Origin: Tetrapisispora phaffii CBS 4417
Lineage: Eukaryota > Ascomycota > Saccharomycetes > Saccharomycetales > Saccharomycetaceae
Assembly: GCF_000236905.1 (NCBI RefSeq)
Contig: NC_016526.1
Coordinates: forward strand, 496,001 to 560,000
DNA: 64,000 bases
Direction: 5' to 3'
Shown here in pieces: positions 51,384 to 62,369 of the stretch (positions are counted from its first letter, which is position 1; the number at the start of each line of letters is the position of its first letter). Made by a program: the position numbers and the translations under genes. The notes below the pieces were generated by a model. The model did not search any database. It saw nothing but the letters and a program-made list of their open reading frames with translations, and had not been told where the DNA came from.

Positions 51384-53450
51384 TCACTTGAGTGAAAAAG
51401 GCGATGAGTACGCAGTCGATGGCGATGCTGATGAGGTCAAGTAAAAATCTGAATTATTGGCAGTAATGGTGTTTCTTTTCTTGAGAACCATTTCAGTTAT
51501 GTTACCGTTATAATTATTGCCGTTACCGTAACTTTCATCATCGTGACAATCATCCTCGGAACTATGATTGTTGTTTATTATGTCGAATTTCCTTTTCTTC
51601 TCTTCTTGCTCTTGCACCCATCTTTCCATTAAAGATTTTGGAACATCCATGGGTGGTAAAATAATTTCTACCATTCTTATCCTGTGTTCATTGGAAAAAC
51701 TTTTGGAATTTAAGATCTTTAGTAAATCATTGCAGCTTAAAACCTTGTAGGTCTCATAATTCATAGCATTGAAAAGGTTGAATAAATTTAAATAGTCCCA
51801 TAATTGAATATCGAAATAATCATTGTTATTATTACTCTTTAAAATGTTGTTAGCATTGCTATTATTCCTTCTACTCTGGTGGGTCAAAAATCTATCAACT
51901 GAATAACCTTGATTATTCATCAAAAAAATGTAAGGGTCTAAGTTCCATTTTACCATCGTAGATAGCTCTTGCATAGTTAGTTGAAAGGCACCGTCACCAA
52001 CGAACAGAATTACACGGGGTTTTTCGATATTGGGATTACTTTGATGTATTTCCTCCGCTGCAAAAGAAGCTCCTAAACATGCACCAACTGAATAGCCCGT
52101 CGAACCCCATAAAGTCTGTGAAATACCAATCGTGCGGTTTGGAAATTTAGTCTGGTTGATTCCAAATGCAGATGTACCGGTTTCTGTTATAATTATATCA
52201 CCCTCTCTAAACCAAAGGGAAAACTCATTCCAAACCCATTCTTGCTTTAAAAGGGTTTTATTTACGTTAGAATCGTTTTTATCTGGTGTCTTTGAATAAT
52301 TTGTTAAACTTTCAAAACTTTCCTCTGATGTTATATTATTAGGAATGTTCATTATAGGACTTATGATAGGCTTATAAGTTATCTTGGTTGTGACAATATT
52401 GTCTACCAATTTACCTAAAAACTCTTTTATGTGAAGTTCAGGATACAGGCCATTTTTCAGTTTAACGCATGATGATGATATCATAACAATGTCTTTTGTT
52501 TTATATGTAAAGTGAAATGATGTTGTCTTGAAATCACTTTGTAAATTTCCTATAACTATTATTAAATCTGCAAAATCAACAATTTCTCTTACCTTTGCAG
52601 ATGAAATTGATCCTACAAAAACACCACCAAATTGTTTAGAGTATTCATCCACCCCACCTTTACCCATGGGAGTAACAAAATAAGGAAACTTTGTTTTCTC
52701 GATTAACATCTGAGTTTCTTTCTCTACACTATGTCTAGTTACGCATGCATCTGCGATTATGGCAGGGTTTTTAGCAGAATATATCTTCTTTAAAATTTGA
52801 TCGATTGCAATGTTTTCATTATCTTTATCATTGTTTGGTAATTTCAAATCTAGAGGTGTATTTAACAAAGTTGATTTTACCTTTACAGAGACCAAATTTT
52901 CTGGTAGTCCCAAATAAACAGGTTTTTGAGAAAGCCATGCCTTAGAAAGACATTTGTCAATTTCTTGGATACATAAATTAGGGTGAGTAACAACAGCAGA
53001 GTAACAGTAAATGTCATCTGATAATCTATGGAAAATATTGTAGTCACCATTACCTAATGTATGGTGCATAAGTAGCTGAGACCTTTGTATTTGTATTGGA
53101 GGCATACCTACGATATGGATAATACCTACATTTTCAGAAAATGATCCTGCAATACCATTGATCACAGATAATTCGCCAACACCAAATGTTGTCATTAAAC
53201 AACCTAACTTCTTTAATCTTGAATAGCCATCAGCCGCATACGACGCATTTAATTCATTAGCATTACCTGCCCAACGCATACCTTCAACATTGTAAAGTTT
53301 ATCTAATAAGGACATATTAAATTCACCAGGTAACCCAAAAATAGTGTTGACATTTAACTGCTTCAATCTATGGAATAAGTATTCTGATACTGTCAGTTCA
53401 TCAGGCAGCATATTATTTTCTGTATACGATTTCAACGCTAAGTTATTCAT
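51384..53450 (-). CDS. THI3: Pyruvate-decarboxylase-like thiamine regulator Thi3
   Basis: ThDP-binding homologue of pyruvate decarboxylase that in S. cerevisiae acts with Thi2/Pdc2 to sense thiamine diphosphate and activate THI genes. 688 residues (609 in yeast). Family motifs: GLPGEFNMSLLDK (residue 43 is Glu where Pdc1 has catalytic Asp28), ANELNASYAADGYSR (Glu66 kept), LMHHTLGNGDYNIFHR (His129-His130 kept), GDGAFQLTMQELSTM and NNQGYSVDRF (Asp519 where Pdc1 has catalytic Glu477). The exchange of both acids agrees with a regulatory rather than enzymatic protein. Asn-rich insertions and a C-terminal Ser/Asn tail of about 60 residues account for the extra length. Divergent from PSO2. Confidence 0.93.
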   Translation of the reverse strand: MNNLALKSYTENNMLPDELTVSEYLFHRLKQLNVNTIFGLPGEFNMSLLDKLYNVEGMRWAGNANELNASYAADGYSRLKKLGCLMTTFGVGELSVINGIAGSFSENVGIIHIVGMPPIQIQRSQLLMHHTLGNGDYNIFHRLSDDIYCYSAVVTHPNLCIQEIDKCLSKAWLSQKPVYLGLPENLVSVKVKSTLLNTPLDLKLPNNDKDNENIAIDQILKKIYSAKNPAIIADACVTRHSVEKETQMLIEKTKFPYFVTPMGKGGVDEYSKQFGGVFVGSISSAKVREIVDFADLIIVIGNLQSDFKTTSFHFTYKTKDIVMISSSCVKLKNGLYPELHIKEFLGKLVDNIVTTKITYKPIISPIMNIPNNITSEESFESLTNYSKTPDKNDSNVNKTLLKQEWVWNEFSLWFREGDIIITETGTSAFGINQTKFPNRTIGISQTLWGSTGYSVGACLGASFAAEEIHQSNPNIEKPRVILFVGDGAFQLTMQELSTMVKWNLDPYIFLMNNQGYSVDRFLTHQSRRNNSNANNILKSNNNNDYFDIQLWDYLNLFNLFNAMNYETYKVLSCNDLLKILNSKSFSNEHRIRMVEIILPPMDVPKSLMERWVQEQEEKKRKFDIINNNHSSEDDCHDDESYGNGNNYNGNITEMVLKKRNTITANNSDFYLTSSASPSTAYSSPFSLK

Positions 53451-53827
53451 TGAATAAATAATTTAGAACTAGTTAGAGTTCGATAATGACATCTATCATC
53501 CTTATCTAGTACTTGAATTTAATTGTTCCTTCTTATAAAATATATGCAACTTTAAATTTAATGCATATGATTTATCTACAAATATGAGTAACTTCAGATT
53601 AATGCTCATCAGTTTTCAGTTTTTCACTGTAGTCTTTATCGTTAACCTTCGCCATATATGAAAAATGATGCTAGTTTGATTTAAGATAATTTTAAAATAA
53701 GTAATAATTAAATTAGATATTAGTATGCATCAGTGAACTCTAAGGATGACCACAATTTACAATAAGTGATTGAAATATAATACTATAATGAACAGATGAA
53801 TTAATATAGTTATATTACTTAGATAAC
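53451..53827. other. Divergent promoter spacer THI3/PSO2
   Basis: AT-rich; no recognised factor site. Both genes start at its edges. Confidence 0.5.
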
Positions 53828-55870
53828 ATGGCAAATAAATCCATTATTCAAATAAAGAGAAGCGAAGTAAAGCTTAAGTCAAGCACCAAACTGAAAAGGA
53901 CTGCTAAACTCGATGGGATATCAAAAAGAAGTAATGCATCACAAACTTTAAAATCGAATAAAAAACAGAGAAGCTTGTTGGAATTTAATATTCCAACAAC
54001 GAAAATAATGCCCATAGGACACAGAGGACCTAGTGAATTTTCTGTCAAAGTTAATAAGGTAATAAATCTAAATGATGATAATTCGAATGAAAATAATCCC
54101 AAATATAATGGTAATTCTATCAATAAAATATATACAGTAGATGATGTAGTAGAGATTCTTTCAGATGATGACGATAAACTAAATGACTCTAATATTGGTA
54201 CAGGCTATATTGCCGCTGATAAGATTCAAGTCAATGAAATTGAGCAAACGATATATAAAAGTATTATATGTCCCATTTGTGAATTATGTTTAGATGATCT
54301 TAAAATTCATGAAAGAGAAGTACATTGTGAAGAATGCATAGAAGGAAGTCTAAAGAAAGAAAGTGAAACATCAATTAAACTTTGTCATGAGGAGAGTCTG
54401 GCTACCATCATAGATTTAGAAGGAGAAATCCAACAATCCAACAATACTGATAAAGAAATTACAACTAACAGAAAAGAAGAAATACTTATAAATCAAGATC
54501 AAGGGAACAAAAAAGAAATCGTAATAGCGGAACAGAAAAATGTGACTGTAAAGGAAAACAAAAAAGTTATTGTTCAAAGGAAATCAAAACCTAAGGCTCC
54601 ACTACCCAAATTTAAGATTCTAACATTTGATGGTGGCTCCTACAAAATTGTTGTTGATGGTTTTAACTATGCCTCAGAACCTGATATAAATAAATATTTC
54701 CTTTCACATTTTCACTCAGATCACTATATTGGATTAAAAAAATCCTGGGATCAAGGCATTATATATTGTACAGAAGTAACTGCAAAATTAATGGAATTAA
54801 AATTTAACCTTACTGGAGATATGGTTCAAATATTACCTTTAAATGAACATTTTTGGATTGAACCGTACCTTTCTGTGATAGCAATAGACGCCAATCATTG
54901 TCCAGGTGCAGCTATATTTCTATTTCAAGAATGGGATAAGGCAAAACTAGACACACTTCCCTCATTAAGACAAATATTGCATACTGGAGATTTTAGAAGT
55001 AATAAAAGTATGATCGAAAATATTAACAGAATTGTAAATGGAATCAGCATAGATGAGATATACCTGGATACAACATATTTAACCCCTGGATATCATTTTC
55101 CGCTACAGAAATCAGTTTTAGATACAACGTCTAATTTTGCTTGCAAACTTGAAAATGATGGTAAACAATTGCTATTTAAAGATACTCAAAGGTCGATAAT
55201 GAGTTTTCTTAAAAATAAAAATAAATGTAAATTTAATAATTTATTTTTAATTGGAACTTATTCAATAGGGAAGGAGAAACTTGCTATATCAATAGCTAAA
55301 AAGCTGAATACTAAAATATTCATAAATAAAGACTCGCTTAAATTTAAAATTATTTCCCAATATTTAAATTGCTTTCCTGCGGATATAATAACTAATGATG
55401 TAAGTGAATCTTATGTTCACTTAGTGCCTATATCTGTGTTGAATTCGAAAGAAACTATTGAAAACTATATTACAACTTTAAGTGAAAGCTATGAAAATAT
55501 TGTTGGTTTTATACCCACTGGGTGGACGTTTATGAATCGATATGGTATTAAATTAGATCAGTATGAAACGATTGCTGAAAAAGTAAAGCATTGTCAGGAG
55601 CTATTAGATGAGAAAAATGCATTAAAATATGATACATTTAACATCGATTCAATACTTAAGCAATATAAAAAATATGCGAAATATCAAATTTTTAAAGTTC
55701 CGTACTCTGAACATAGTAGTTTCAAGGATTTAATTGAATTTGGTATTAATATAAATTGTGATAAATTTATTGCGATAGTGAATTTAGATGATATGAACAA
55801 AGTAGATAACATGATCTCTTGGTTTAAAGCTTGGGAATTTATCAAAAATGCTAAGGGAAACGGGGTATAG
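53828..55870 (+). CDS. PSO2: Interstrand-crosslink repair nuclease Pso2/Snm1
   Basis: 5' exonuclease of the SNM1/Artemis family that processes DNA interstrand crosslinks in the nucleus. 680 residues (661 in S. cerevisiae). The N-terminal basic region (KRTAKLDGISKRS) is followed by QRSLLEFNI. A C-x2-C...H-x3-C ubiquitin-binding zinc finger lies at residues 148-170 (CPICELCLDD...HCEEC). The metallo-beta-lactamase domain starts near 265 with the metal motif HFHSDH (near 293), DANHCPGAA (near 355) and LHTGDFR (near 380). The beta-CASP part ends with VPYSEHSSFKDLIEF (near 625). All metal ligands appear present. Position and strand match YMR137C. Confidence 0.95.
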   Translation: MANKSIIQIKRSEVKLKSSTKLKRTAKLDGISKRSNASQTLKSNKKQRSLLEFNIPTTKIMPIGHRGPSEFSVKVNKVINLNDDNSNENNPKYNGNSINKIYTVDDVVEILSDDDDKLNDSNIGTGYIAADKIQVNEIEQTIYKSIICPICELCLDDLKIHEREVHCEECIEGSLKKESETSIKLCHEESLATIIDLEGEIQQSNNTDKEITTNRKEEILINQDQGNKKEIVIAEQKNVTVKENKKVIVQRKSKPKAPLPKFKILTFDGGSYKIVVDGFNYASEPDINKYFLSHFHSDHYIGLKKSWDQGIIYCTEVTAKLMELKFNLTGDMVQILPLNEHFWIEPYLSVIAIDANHCPGAAIFLFQEWDKAKLDTLPSLRQILHTGDFRSNKSMIENINRIVNGISIDEIYLDTTYLTPGYHFPLQKSVLDTTSNFACKLENDGKQLLFKDTQRSIMSFLKNKNKCKFNNLFLIGTYSIGKEKLAISIAKKLNTKIFINKDSLKFKIISQYLNCFPADIITNDVSESYVHLVPISVLNSKETIENYITTLSESYENIVGFIPTGWTFMNRYGIKLDQYETIAEKVKHCQELLDEKNALKYDTFNIDSILKQYKKYAKYQIFKVPYSEHSSFKDLIEFGININCDKFIAIVNLDDMNKVDNMISWFKAWEFIKNAKGNGV

Positions 55871-56161
55871 AAAATAAATAAAAATATAAATATAAATGTA
55901 ATAAGATATATTTTAAGTAAAGTTAGGAATTTGAAATTAAATGCAGTTTAATATAGATAAAGATCAATATGTGTAAATATAACTATGTGTAAAGATAAAC
56001 TTTTGTATTAGAAGTTTCAATAAGTGAGAAGTAAAAACTATTCATGAGGTGAGATGCATGAGAATGTTTTACTTATGAACTAATGTTAATCTTAAGAATT
56101 ATGTTTTTTGAAGAATATATTGTTTGCTATTGCCAATGATAATGATAATAGAAATAGACTA
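55871..56161. other. Convergent spacer PSO2/GAT2
   Basis: AT-rich terminator region of both genes; nothing else seen. Confidence 0.5.
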
Positions 56162-57456
56162 TTATTTGTTAAAATAAGCATCATCTAGAGTGGAATCATT
56201 TTTCAAATGTTCAATAAAATTAATAGGTATTTCAAACTGTAGTGGAATTTTTCTATCTGATGGATAAGTGGTCTTTTTATATCTCATTATAATATTAGCT
56301 TGTTCGCTATTGAATTTTTTAATCAATTTGCTGTAATATAAGCCACAAGCGTTGCATAATGTTTTGTTACCGTATGGACCTCTTCTCCATTCTGGAGTTT
56401 CATTTTCATTACATTGTTTACAAAATAATGTTGGTGGATCAACTCTATTCAAAAGTTTTTGATTTCTTGAAGGATTGTTTTGATCGTATGGTACATTACT
56501 TACGTTGATGCTATTGTTTGGTAGATGCCTTGAATCTGGATGTAAATGACTTACATTATTATTAATGAGTCGGCTTTGTAAATTGTCAGCTAATTGTCTT
56601 TTATGAATTTGATTTGAATTTACAGCACCCATATAATTATATGGATTATGTAAGTTATTTCTTTTTTTAATTCTCATAATTAATTTCTCGCATGAATTTG
56701 GAGCATTTTCGATACTTTGGTGATCTGAAATTGTATGATGAATACCAGTTGGAAAATGGAATACATTTGAATTATTATTGTTCTCTTTTTCAGCTAAATG
56801 AGAATTAGTGTTTGGACTTCTTGGATTTGTTAGGTGTGAAATTGGTGGTAATTGAAATTGTGGCGGCGATTGAGTCAAAGCAGATGTTGAATTTGATTTT
56901 GACATTTCTTGATGATCATCAGCATATATGTAATTTTTCGAAGAATTTGAGGGAAGGTCTCTAGCAATATCGTATTGTTTTTGAACGGATGCGTTACTCT
57001 TGTTGTTATTAATGGAAATTTGTTTTAGTTTTAATAAAGCTTTCATATCTTTTTCTAACACACCCAATAAAACCAGAAAATTATAGAATTTTTCCATGGG
57101 TATATTTTTTAAAATATCATCATCATTACTTGTTGCTGAATTGTATTTAATATAAGCAGAATTAAATTCCAGTAGTTCATTTTTAATGTTGTTTTCAACA
57201 TTCAACATGCCCATTATCTTTTTTTATAAAAATGCTCATTAATAGCATTACTTGCATGCTGATTATTGATGACATTTGTTGCATTCTGTTCATTTGGGAC
57301 GGGGGAAGAAGTTGAATGGGGTTGAGTTTGCAAAACAAACCTTGAATTTGTTGCACCACTCAGATGCCCTGCATAAGGTGGATAGTTATGTTGATGTAGT
57401 CCACCACCTGGATGTAAGGGATATTTAGTAACTGGCAGCGAGTTAGTTCCATTCAT
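56162..57456 (-). CDS. GAT2: GATA-type zinc-finger transcription factor, Gat2-like, in two frames
   Basis: Two abutting frames: 57456-57214 (80 codons, from MNGTNSLPVTKYP to HFYKKR) and 57214-56162 (350 codons, starting MGMLNVEN). They overlap as TAATG just after an A7 run (minus strand of 57219-57225). A single extra A or a -1 slip on the A7 would read through from the first into the second. The second frame holds the GATA finger FCKQCNENETPEWRRGPYGN...LCNACGLYYSKLIKKFN near residues 258-295, with four cysteines. The N-terminal part is Asn/Pro/His-rich like many yeast regulators. Position and strand match YMR136W. It is either one gene with a sequence error, slip or mutation, or a 350-residue gene preceded by an overlapping upstream frame. 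Confidence 0.8.
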
Positions 57457-60400
57457 GATTGTGTGTGTTTTTTGCTGTTGTTTTTTCAGTTTATTTTGTC
57501 TTCAATAGGAGTCCATACAAAGATGTTTACAGTCTGCTGTTTTATTAGTGTTCAGTTATGAATATTATTATTTGTTAATGATTATTTTTTCAGTTTTAAT
57601 ATTGGAAGAAGAATATAAAAAGTGAAAACAGGACGAAAGAAAAAGGAATATTTTAAAAGGTGTAAAATTATCGTAAAAGGATTGATTTTTATATAACTTT
57701 TCAAATATTATAATTTTTTCTTTTAAAATCAAAAAGTGGATGGAGAGATCTTGATGAATATAAGTTTATAATTGTCGTTAGTTGTGAATGAACTAGTTCC
57801 ATATGATGATATGTGTGTGTATGGATATATAATTATATAAATACGATAAAAAGGAGAGACTCAGTGCCACTGTAACAAGATCCTTGTAAAATCCTGCAAC
57901 AAAAGCTACAGAGGACCAAGAACCACACGTAATATGTTCATTAGACATGCATATGTGGATAATGAGAGAACGCAGAAACGTCCGAGCAAGAGCACCATCT
58001 CGAGAAAGTAAAAGTAAATTGTCGAGATCCAATAAGCGACAAAGCGGTCTAGATCTTAAGATAAAGTTAAGGATCGCAGAAAGTAATGAATGAATGAACA
58101 ACGTAACGTATCTTGGAATCTAATAAGTAATATTAACTGACTAATAAGTTAGATAATTGACTACTAATTAATAACGAAAAGAGAGTAAGTAGTAAAGTTG
58201 GTTTTCTCCATAGCCTGGTGTGGTCTCAACGGAATAAATAAGTGACTAGATGTCTAAATTGCAGCAGCTCGAAATTGGGGGAGGGAGGGGAGACGGGATA
58301 TGGTTGGCAGGCGAGCAGCAACAACAGAAAATGAGCAGCGCAGATGGATGGGAAAAGAAAAAAAATTTATAATATGCGTTTTGCAAAACGAAAATTAACA
58401 TAATCTTGATGAGCGAGCGACGCGAGAGCGGGGACAAGACCGAGACGGGGGCGAGGCTCGGAGAATATTATTAGTTAACGATTTTAATCACCAGGGAAGA
58501 GGGATGCAATCACCGCACGAGAACGCAGCCAACGGGAAATGATTAGTAGTGGGTGTGCGTCTGTGCGTTTTCTTTCCTTTTTATGCATTTTTGTTTGGCG
58601 AATCTCTCAAGTTCCTACGGTTGTTTTGTTGTGCAAATCGAGTCTGAACAAAAAGAAGTTGATGTATGCCAAGTCATTTGAACGGAGGCAAACTTGAAAA
58701 ACAACGATAAAAAGAAACATACAGTGCGGAGATATGAGTACGCAGGGCGGGTCATTGCTGATTATTTTATTCAAAGACTGCACACTGGACGTAATCGCTG
58801 TGCAAAACAAGCAATACCAAAATGCAAAATGGTAAGATATGGACGTATGTGCGTGCGTATATGTGTGCGTGTTTGTTAATGGCGCGTTGTATTGGACCGT
58901 TGTAGGATTATTACATCGATGGCATAATTGTCCTAATTTTTACTTCTTTTTTTCGTTTGTGGCAAGAATGACATTAAATTTAGAAGGAAAAAAGCACAAT
59001 AGGGTACTACGAGATGTCTTTCCTTTTTGATGTTTTGAAATTACGTCTTTTATTTTCTTTCATATCTGGAATAATGTTCCAGATTTGTATATCCGTTTCT
59101 TCGTAGAATTGACTTCTATTACGTTGCGATGTATTGTTTCCTTCAGGACATCGTAAGAGATATGTATTGTTTGTTTGGTGGCGGCACGCATTCCGTTGCA
59201 CATCTAATTATTGTATTTGTGATTCACAGAAACTAACGAAGTGTAATCGGGGAGGGGCAGAGTGAAAGCAATCAAAATCTTAAATACTTGGTACAATTAA
59301 TTGTTGTTCCTTTTCTCTTTGCTCCCTCATGATTCTTCTAGCTGATGTATTGGCATGTATGTAGGTGTGTTCCAGATGGGCCATGAAAATACGTATTAGA
59401 TGCATTTGAAGAGGAGGCAGAATGTCCTTGTCGAAAGATTTAGAAGTAGTCCATTTCCTGTTCATTTTCTTTGAAAATGCATGTCTTTATAGAATTGAAA
59501 AATAAGGACACGCAGACCCTAGAGATCCGATAATCACAGTATCCAATACTGTGATTATGACCATTGATTGACGACTGCTTTTTAACCTTTCATTGCTTCT
59601 TTCGATTCAATGTTTTTATTTAGTGAGATGTATGCTTTATTCAAGAATTCACAAAGATGTACATTGGGAATGATAACAGGAAAAGTGGCATGTCATTTTT
59701 TTAACGAGCCTATACTACATGATTATTCCTGCTTTTCTATATTATTTTATCGTCCGTTTCTTATTTCAATTTAAATAATGAATATTCCGAATATTATAGT
59801 CGCGGACGGATATTGCAGATGACACCGTCCATATTTATCTTATGTCTCTATTTACGCTGTGTTTTCGGTTGTAACGGAATTTGCTTTTCCAAAAAAGAAA
59901 TAATACAATGGATAACTAGAACATAGATCGTACGAAGAACTGGCAATACTTTTGGTTTTCTGTTCCTTTTCCTAGACTTTGGATGACTGTATTCTTTGTA
60001 TTCCTAAGTATGTCTTTGCGAGTGTTTTCATTCTTTAGTTTTTTTCTCAAGTACATGTCGCGGCGTATTTTGAAATTAAGCTCGGCATGTCTCAACTGTA
60101 TGCTCCCTCCTGTTGGTCCTACTCTCTGACTCTATTGTTTTATTGGTCTGCTACTACTAAGAATGGATTTACACGGCAAAAGGAATGGATCATGAAGGCA
60201 AAAAATATTTAGCGTAGTAAAATGATAGGCTTTATCAGACCGATCTGGGAAAACTGTGCATCACCATATCTAGCGTTATTGACTTCCAAGCCCTGTTTAT
60301 TTGACCTTTTTTTGATCCAATTGTAGGGATTTAGAAAATCCATGCCATTTTACTCATTGATCTTCTCCCTCCATCTTGCAATATTCGCTTGTATAACGGA

Positions 60401-61298
60401 TTGACAAAAACAACTTGTATTTTGTGGCAAGACATATATTGAGTCCATCACAGGCACAAATTTAACAGTAATAGTAGATTGTTCGATAAAATACAGTAAA
60501 ATTATGAATTTAGCTTTAATATTTGAAATGGCCAATGCAAGAAGACAGATATTCCTCGATTGTAAGGACTTTTAATGCTGTTACACCGCTCATCGTTATG
60601 TCCTGAAAGTCTATGTGTTTATATGTCAGCACGCTGTGTACTGACTTTTATCTGTTGGTACTAGGTACTGTGATCTAGAATGTGCAGATCTATTAGCTGA
60701 TAAACAGTACACAAGAAAATATCAAGATTCATCTCATCAGTACTACGTGTGCTTCGTATATCTTGTGTAATCATGCTTGTATTGTTCTTAGGATTTGAAT
60801 ATGTATGGACAATGGACAAATCCCTTCCTCGTATAAATGATATGCTATCTTGGTTAAGTTAATCCAAAGCACAATCGATGCATGTCGGTTAATATTAGAT
60901 CTTATTGTTGGAATGGCATGATCATCAATTACATTGTCATGATCTCAACGCGGTAAATCTTACTTCCGTTGATATAAAGTTTTCCGTTTTTTTATGACCT
61001 TAAGAAAATAACCGAGGGCTACAACTATTTTATCATTCAAAAAAGAAAAAAGCCTGTTTCTAATTTCTCTCTTGCGGCAAACGAAAAGCCCATTTTTTTA
61101 CTTTCAAACGTTGTCACGCATTGTCTGATAATTGAGATCGAGAATGTAATTCAGTTTTGGACAAATGGACGGATGTCGGCTAAAAAATTAACTAAAACTT
61201 AACACAGTCTACAGAGAAAGGAGTACTCTGCTTGAAATAGGTAAACATGTTGCTATTAAGATAATACAATTATATCGGTTTACGTCACGGCATCTCAT
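57457..61298. other. Long gene-poor spacer GAT2-RRB1, first part
   Basis: GID8 and ERG29, expected between GAT2 and RRB1, are not recognised. Sequence features: TG/TA-rich tract near 57810, a purine-rich G-rich patch at 58270-58300 (GGGGGAGGGAGGGG), GC-richer sequence to about 58570, and a 13-bp inverted repeat at 59530-59558. Small open frames (58694-58879, 59280-59465, 60350-60535 among others) show no similarity. Could hold long regulatory DNA for GAT2 or unannotated RNA. Confidence 0.45.
59530..59558. repeat. 13-bp perfect inverted repeat
   Basis: ATAATCACAGTAT, 3-nt CCA, ATACTGTGATTAT, in the middle of the gene-poor region. Exact dyad; a candidate dimeric binding site or small hairpin. 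Confidence 0.9.
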
Positions 61299-61646
61299 TT
61301 AAAATGTAATTGACAAACGCCATGGTTCTGGGCTTGGCTTCAAAAAATGCAATGGTATAGCAATCGTTTGACCTATTAATAAAGGTATCTTATCAATATA
61401 TTTTTGTCCGGATAAAACGATACTTACCGAAAATGTCCTCGTTTCATTTTTACCATCCGAGCTTTCCGTAGGTACAAACGCAAGATCTACGGCAGACAAA
61501 AGAAATGGTGTTGTTACCTTATTTAGAGCAATTCGATAAGTCCAACCAAATTTGTAATAATTATGACTTGTCCAGTCTTACATAAACAGTAAAAATTTCA
61601 CCTTTGTCAAAAAAATGTTTGAGTTTAAATCTTGTAAACTAGCCAT
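61299..61646 (-). pseudogene. Possible gene relic with one in-frame stop (REC114 position)
   Basis: From the ATG at 61646 the frame reads MASLQDLNSNIFLTKVKF..., meets TAA at codon 23, then runs open for a further 92 codons to a stop at 61299, with protein-like content (YYKFGWTYRIALNKVTTPF, SVSIVLSGQKYIDKIPLLIG, PEPWRLSITF). Strand and place fit REC114, which is expected between GAT2 and RRB1, but I cannot confirm similarity by eye, and the length is far short of a full Rec114. No TACTAAC or GTATGT intron signals rescue the stop. It may be a decayed gene or a chance frame. Confidence 0.3.
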
Positions 61647-62369
61647 AATAATTTACTTAGCTAGGAAAATTATATTGCCCAATTGAACGATGCCAAATTT
61701 TTAATGTTTAAAAAATGCTGGAACTACATTTTGTTCCATTCGTTAGTATGCATATATAAGTCAAGCAAGCAAGTTCCTTACAAAAAACGAGTATCATCTA
61801 ACAAGATACCAAAACCCTTTTGAAAAACACAAGATTCCAGCTCTTTTTATATCTGTTTCTCTTTTGAAAAAATATGTTTATACAAAAAGAAGGCATTGTC
61901 AGTTTTTTGAATTTTCAAAGTAAAACTAGACAGACATATCATGTCTAGAAACTCCAATTGTGATGAAAGACAACCCCATGGGTATACTATCACCTCCATA
62001 AATTCAAAATAAATTTCAATTAAATAGTGTTCTGTTTTTACCTTTAAACCATTCTTCTTAGTTGTAACCGTTGTTAATTATTTTATACCAGCACGTGACT
62101 TGCTCTCAATCTTAGAAGGGTCTTTAAGTTTATGGATATATTTGTAAGTGCGGGTAACAGCAATACTGAACTAGAAAAAAAAAAATTTTATAGCAGAGTA
62201 ATAAAATCATAAGAAAAAAATTTTGGCGATGAGATGAGCATTACAGATAATTATATCAAAATTGATTATTCCAACATATAGTGCATTTAATCTGTATTGA
62301 ATGGTTAACTAAGCACTTTTAAGCTTATTTAGCAGACACCTCGAAAAACATCAGAAAAGATAGACGACA
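61647..62369. other. RRB1 promoter region
   Basis: JLP2, expected here, is not recognised. The 280 bp before the RRB1 ATG contain CACGTG (62092-62097), a Reb1-type CGGGTAA (62151-62157), two A-tract/TTTT elements of RRPE type (62175-62189 and 62214-62224) and a PAC box. Confidence 0.6.
62214..62233. promoter_or_regulatory. RRPE plus PAC box upstream of RRB1
   Basis: AAAAAAATTTT (RRPE-like, 62214-62224) is followed at once by GCGATGAG (PAC, 62226-62233), 137 bp before the ATG. This pair marks ribosome-biogenesis genes in yeasts (Stb3 and Dot6/Tod6 targets), fitting RRB1. Confidence 0.75.

Noticed and set aside
58246..58437. 63-codon frame in the G-rich patch upstream of GAT2
   Set aside because: Low-complexity translation from a purine-rich tract; no similarity.
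60350..60535. 61-codon minus-strand frame considered as a REC114 C-terminal part
   Set aside because: No convincing link in frame, splice signal or motif to the frame at 61299-61646.
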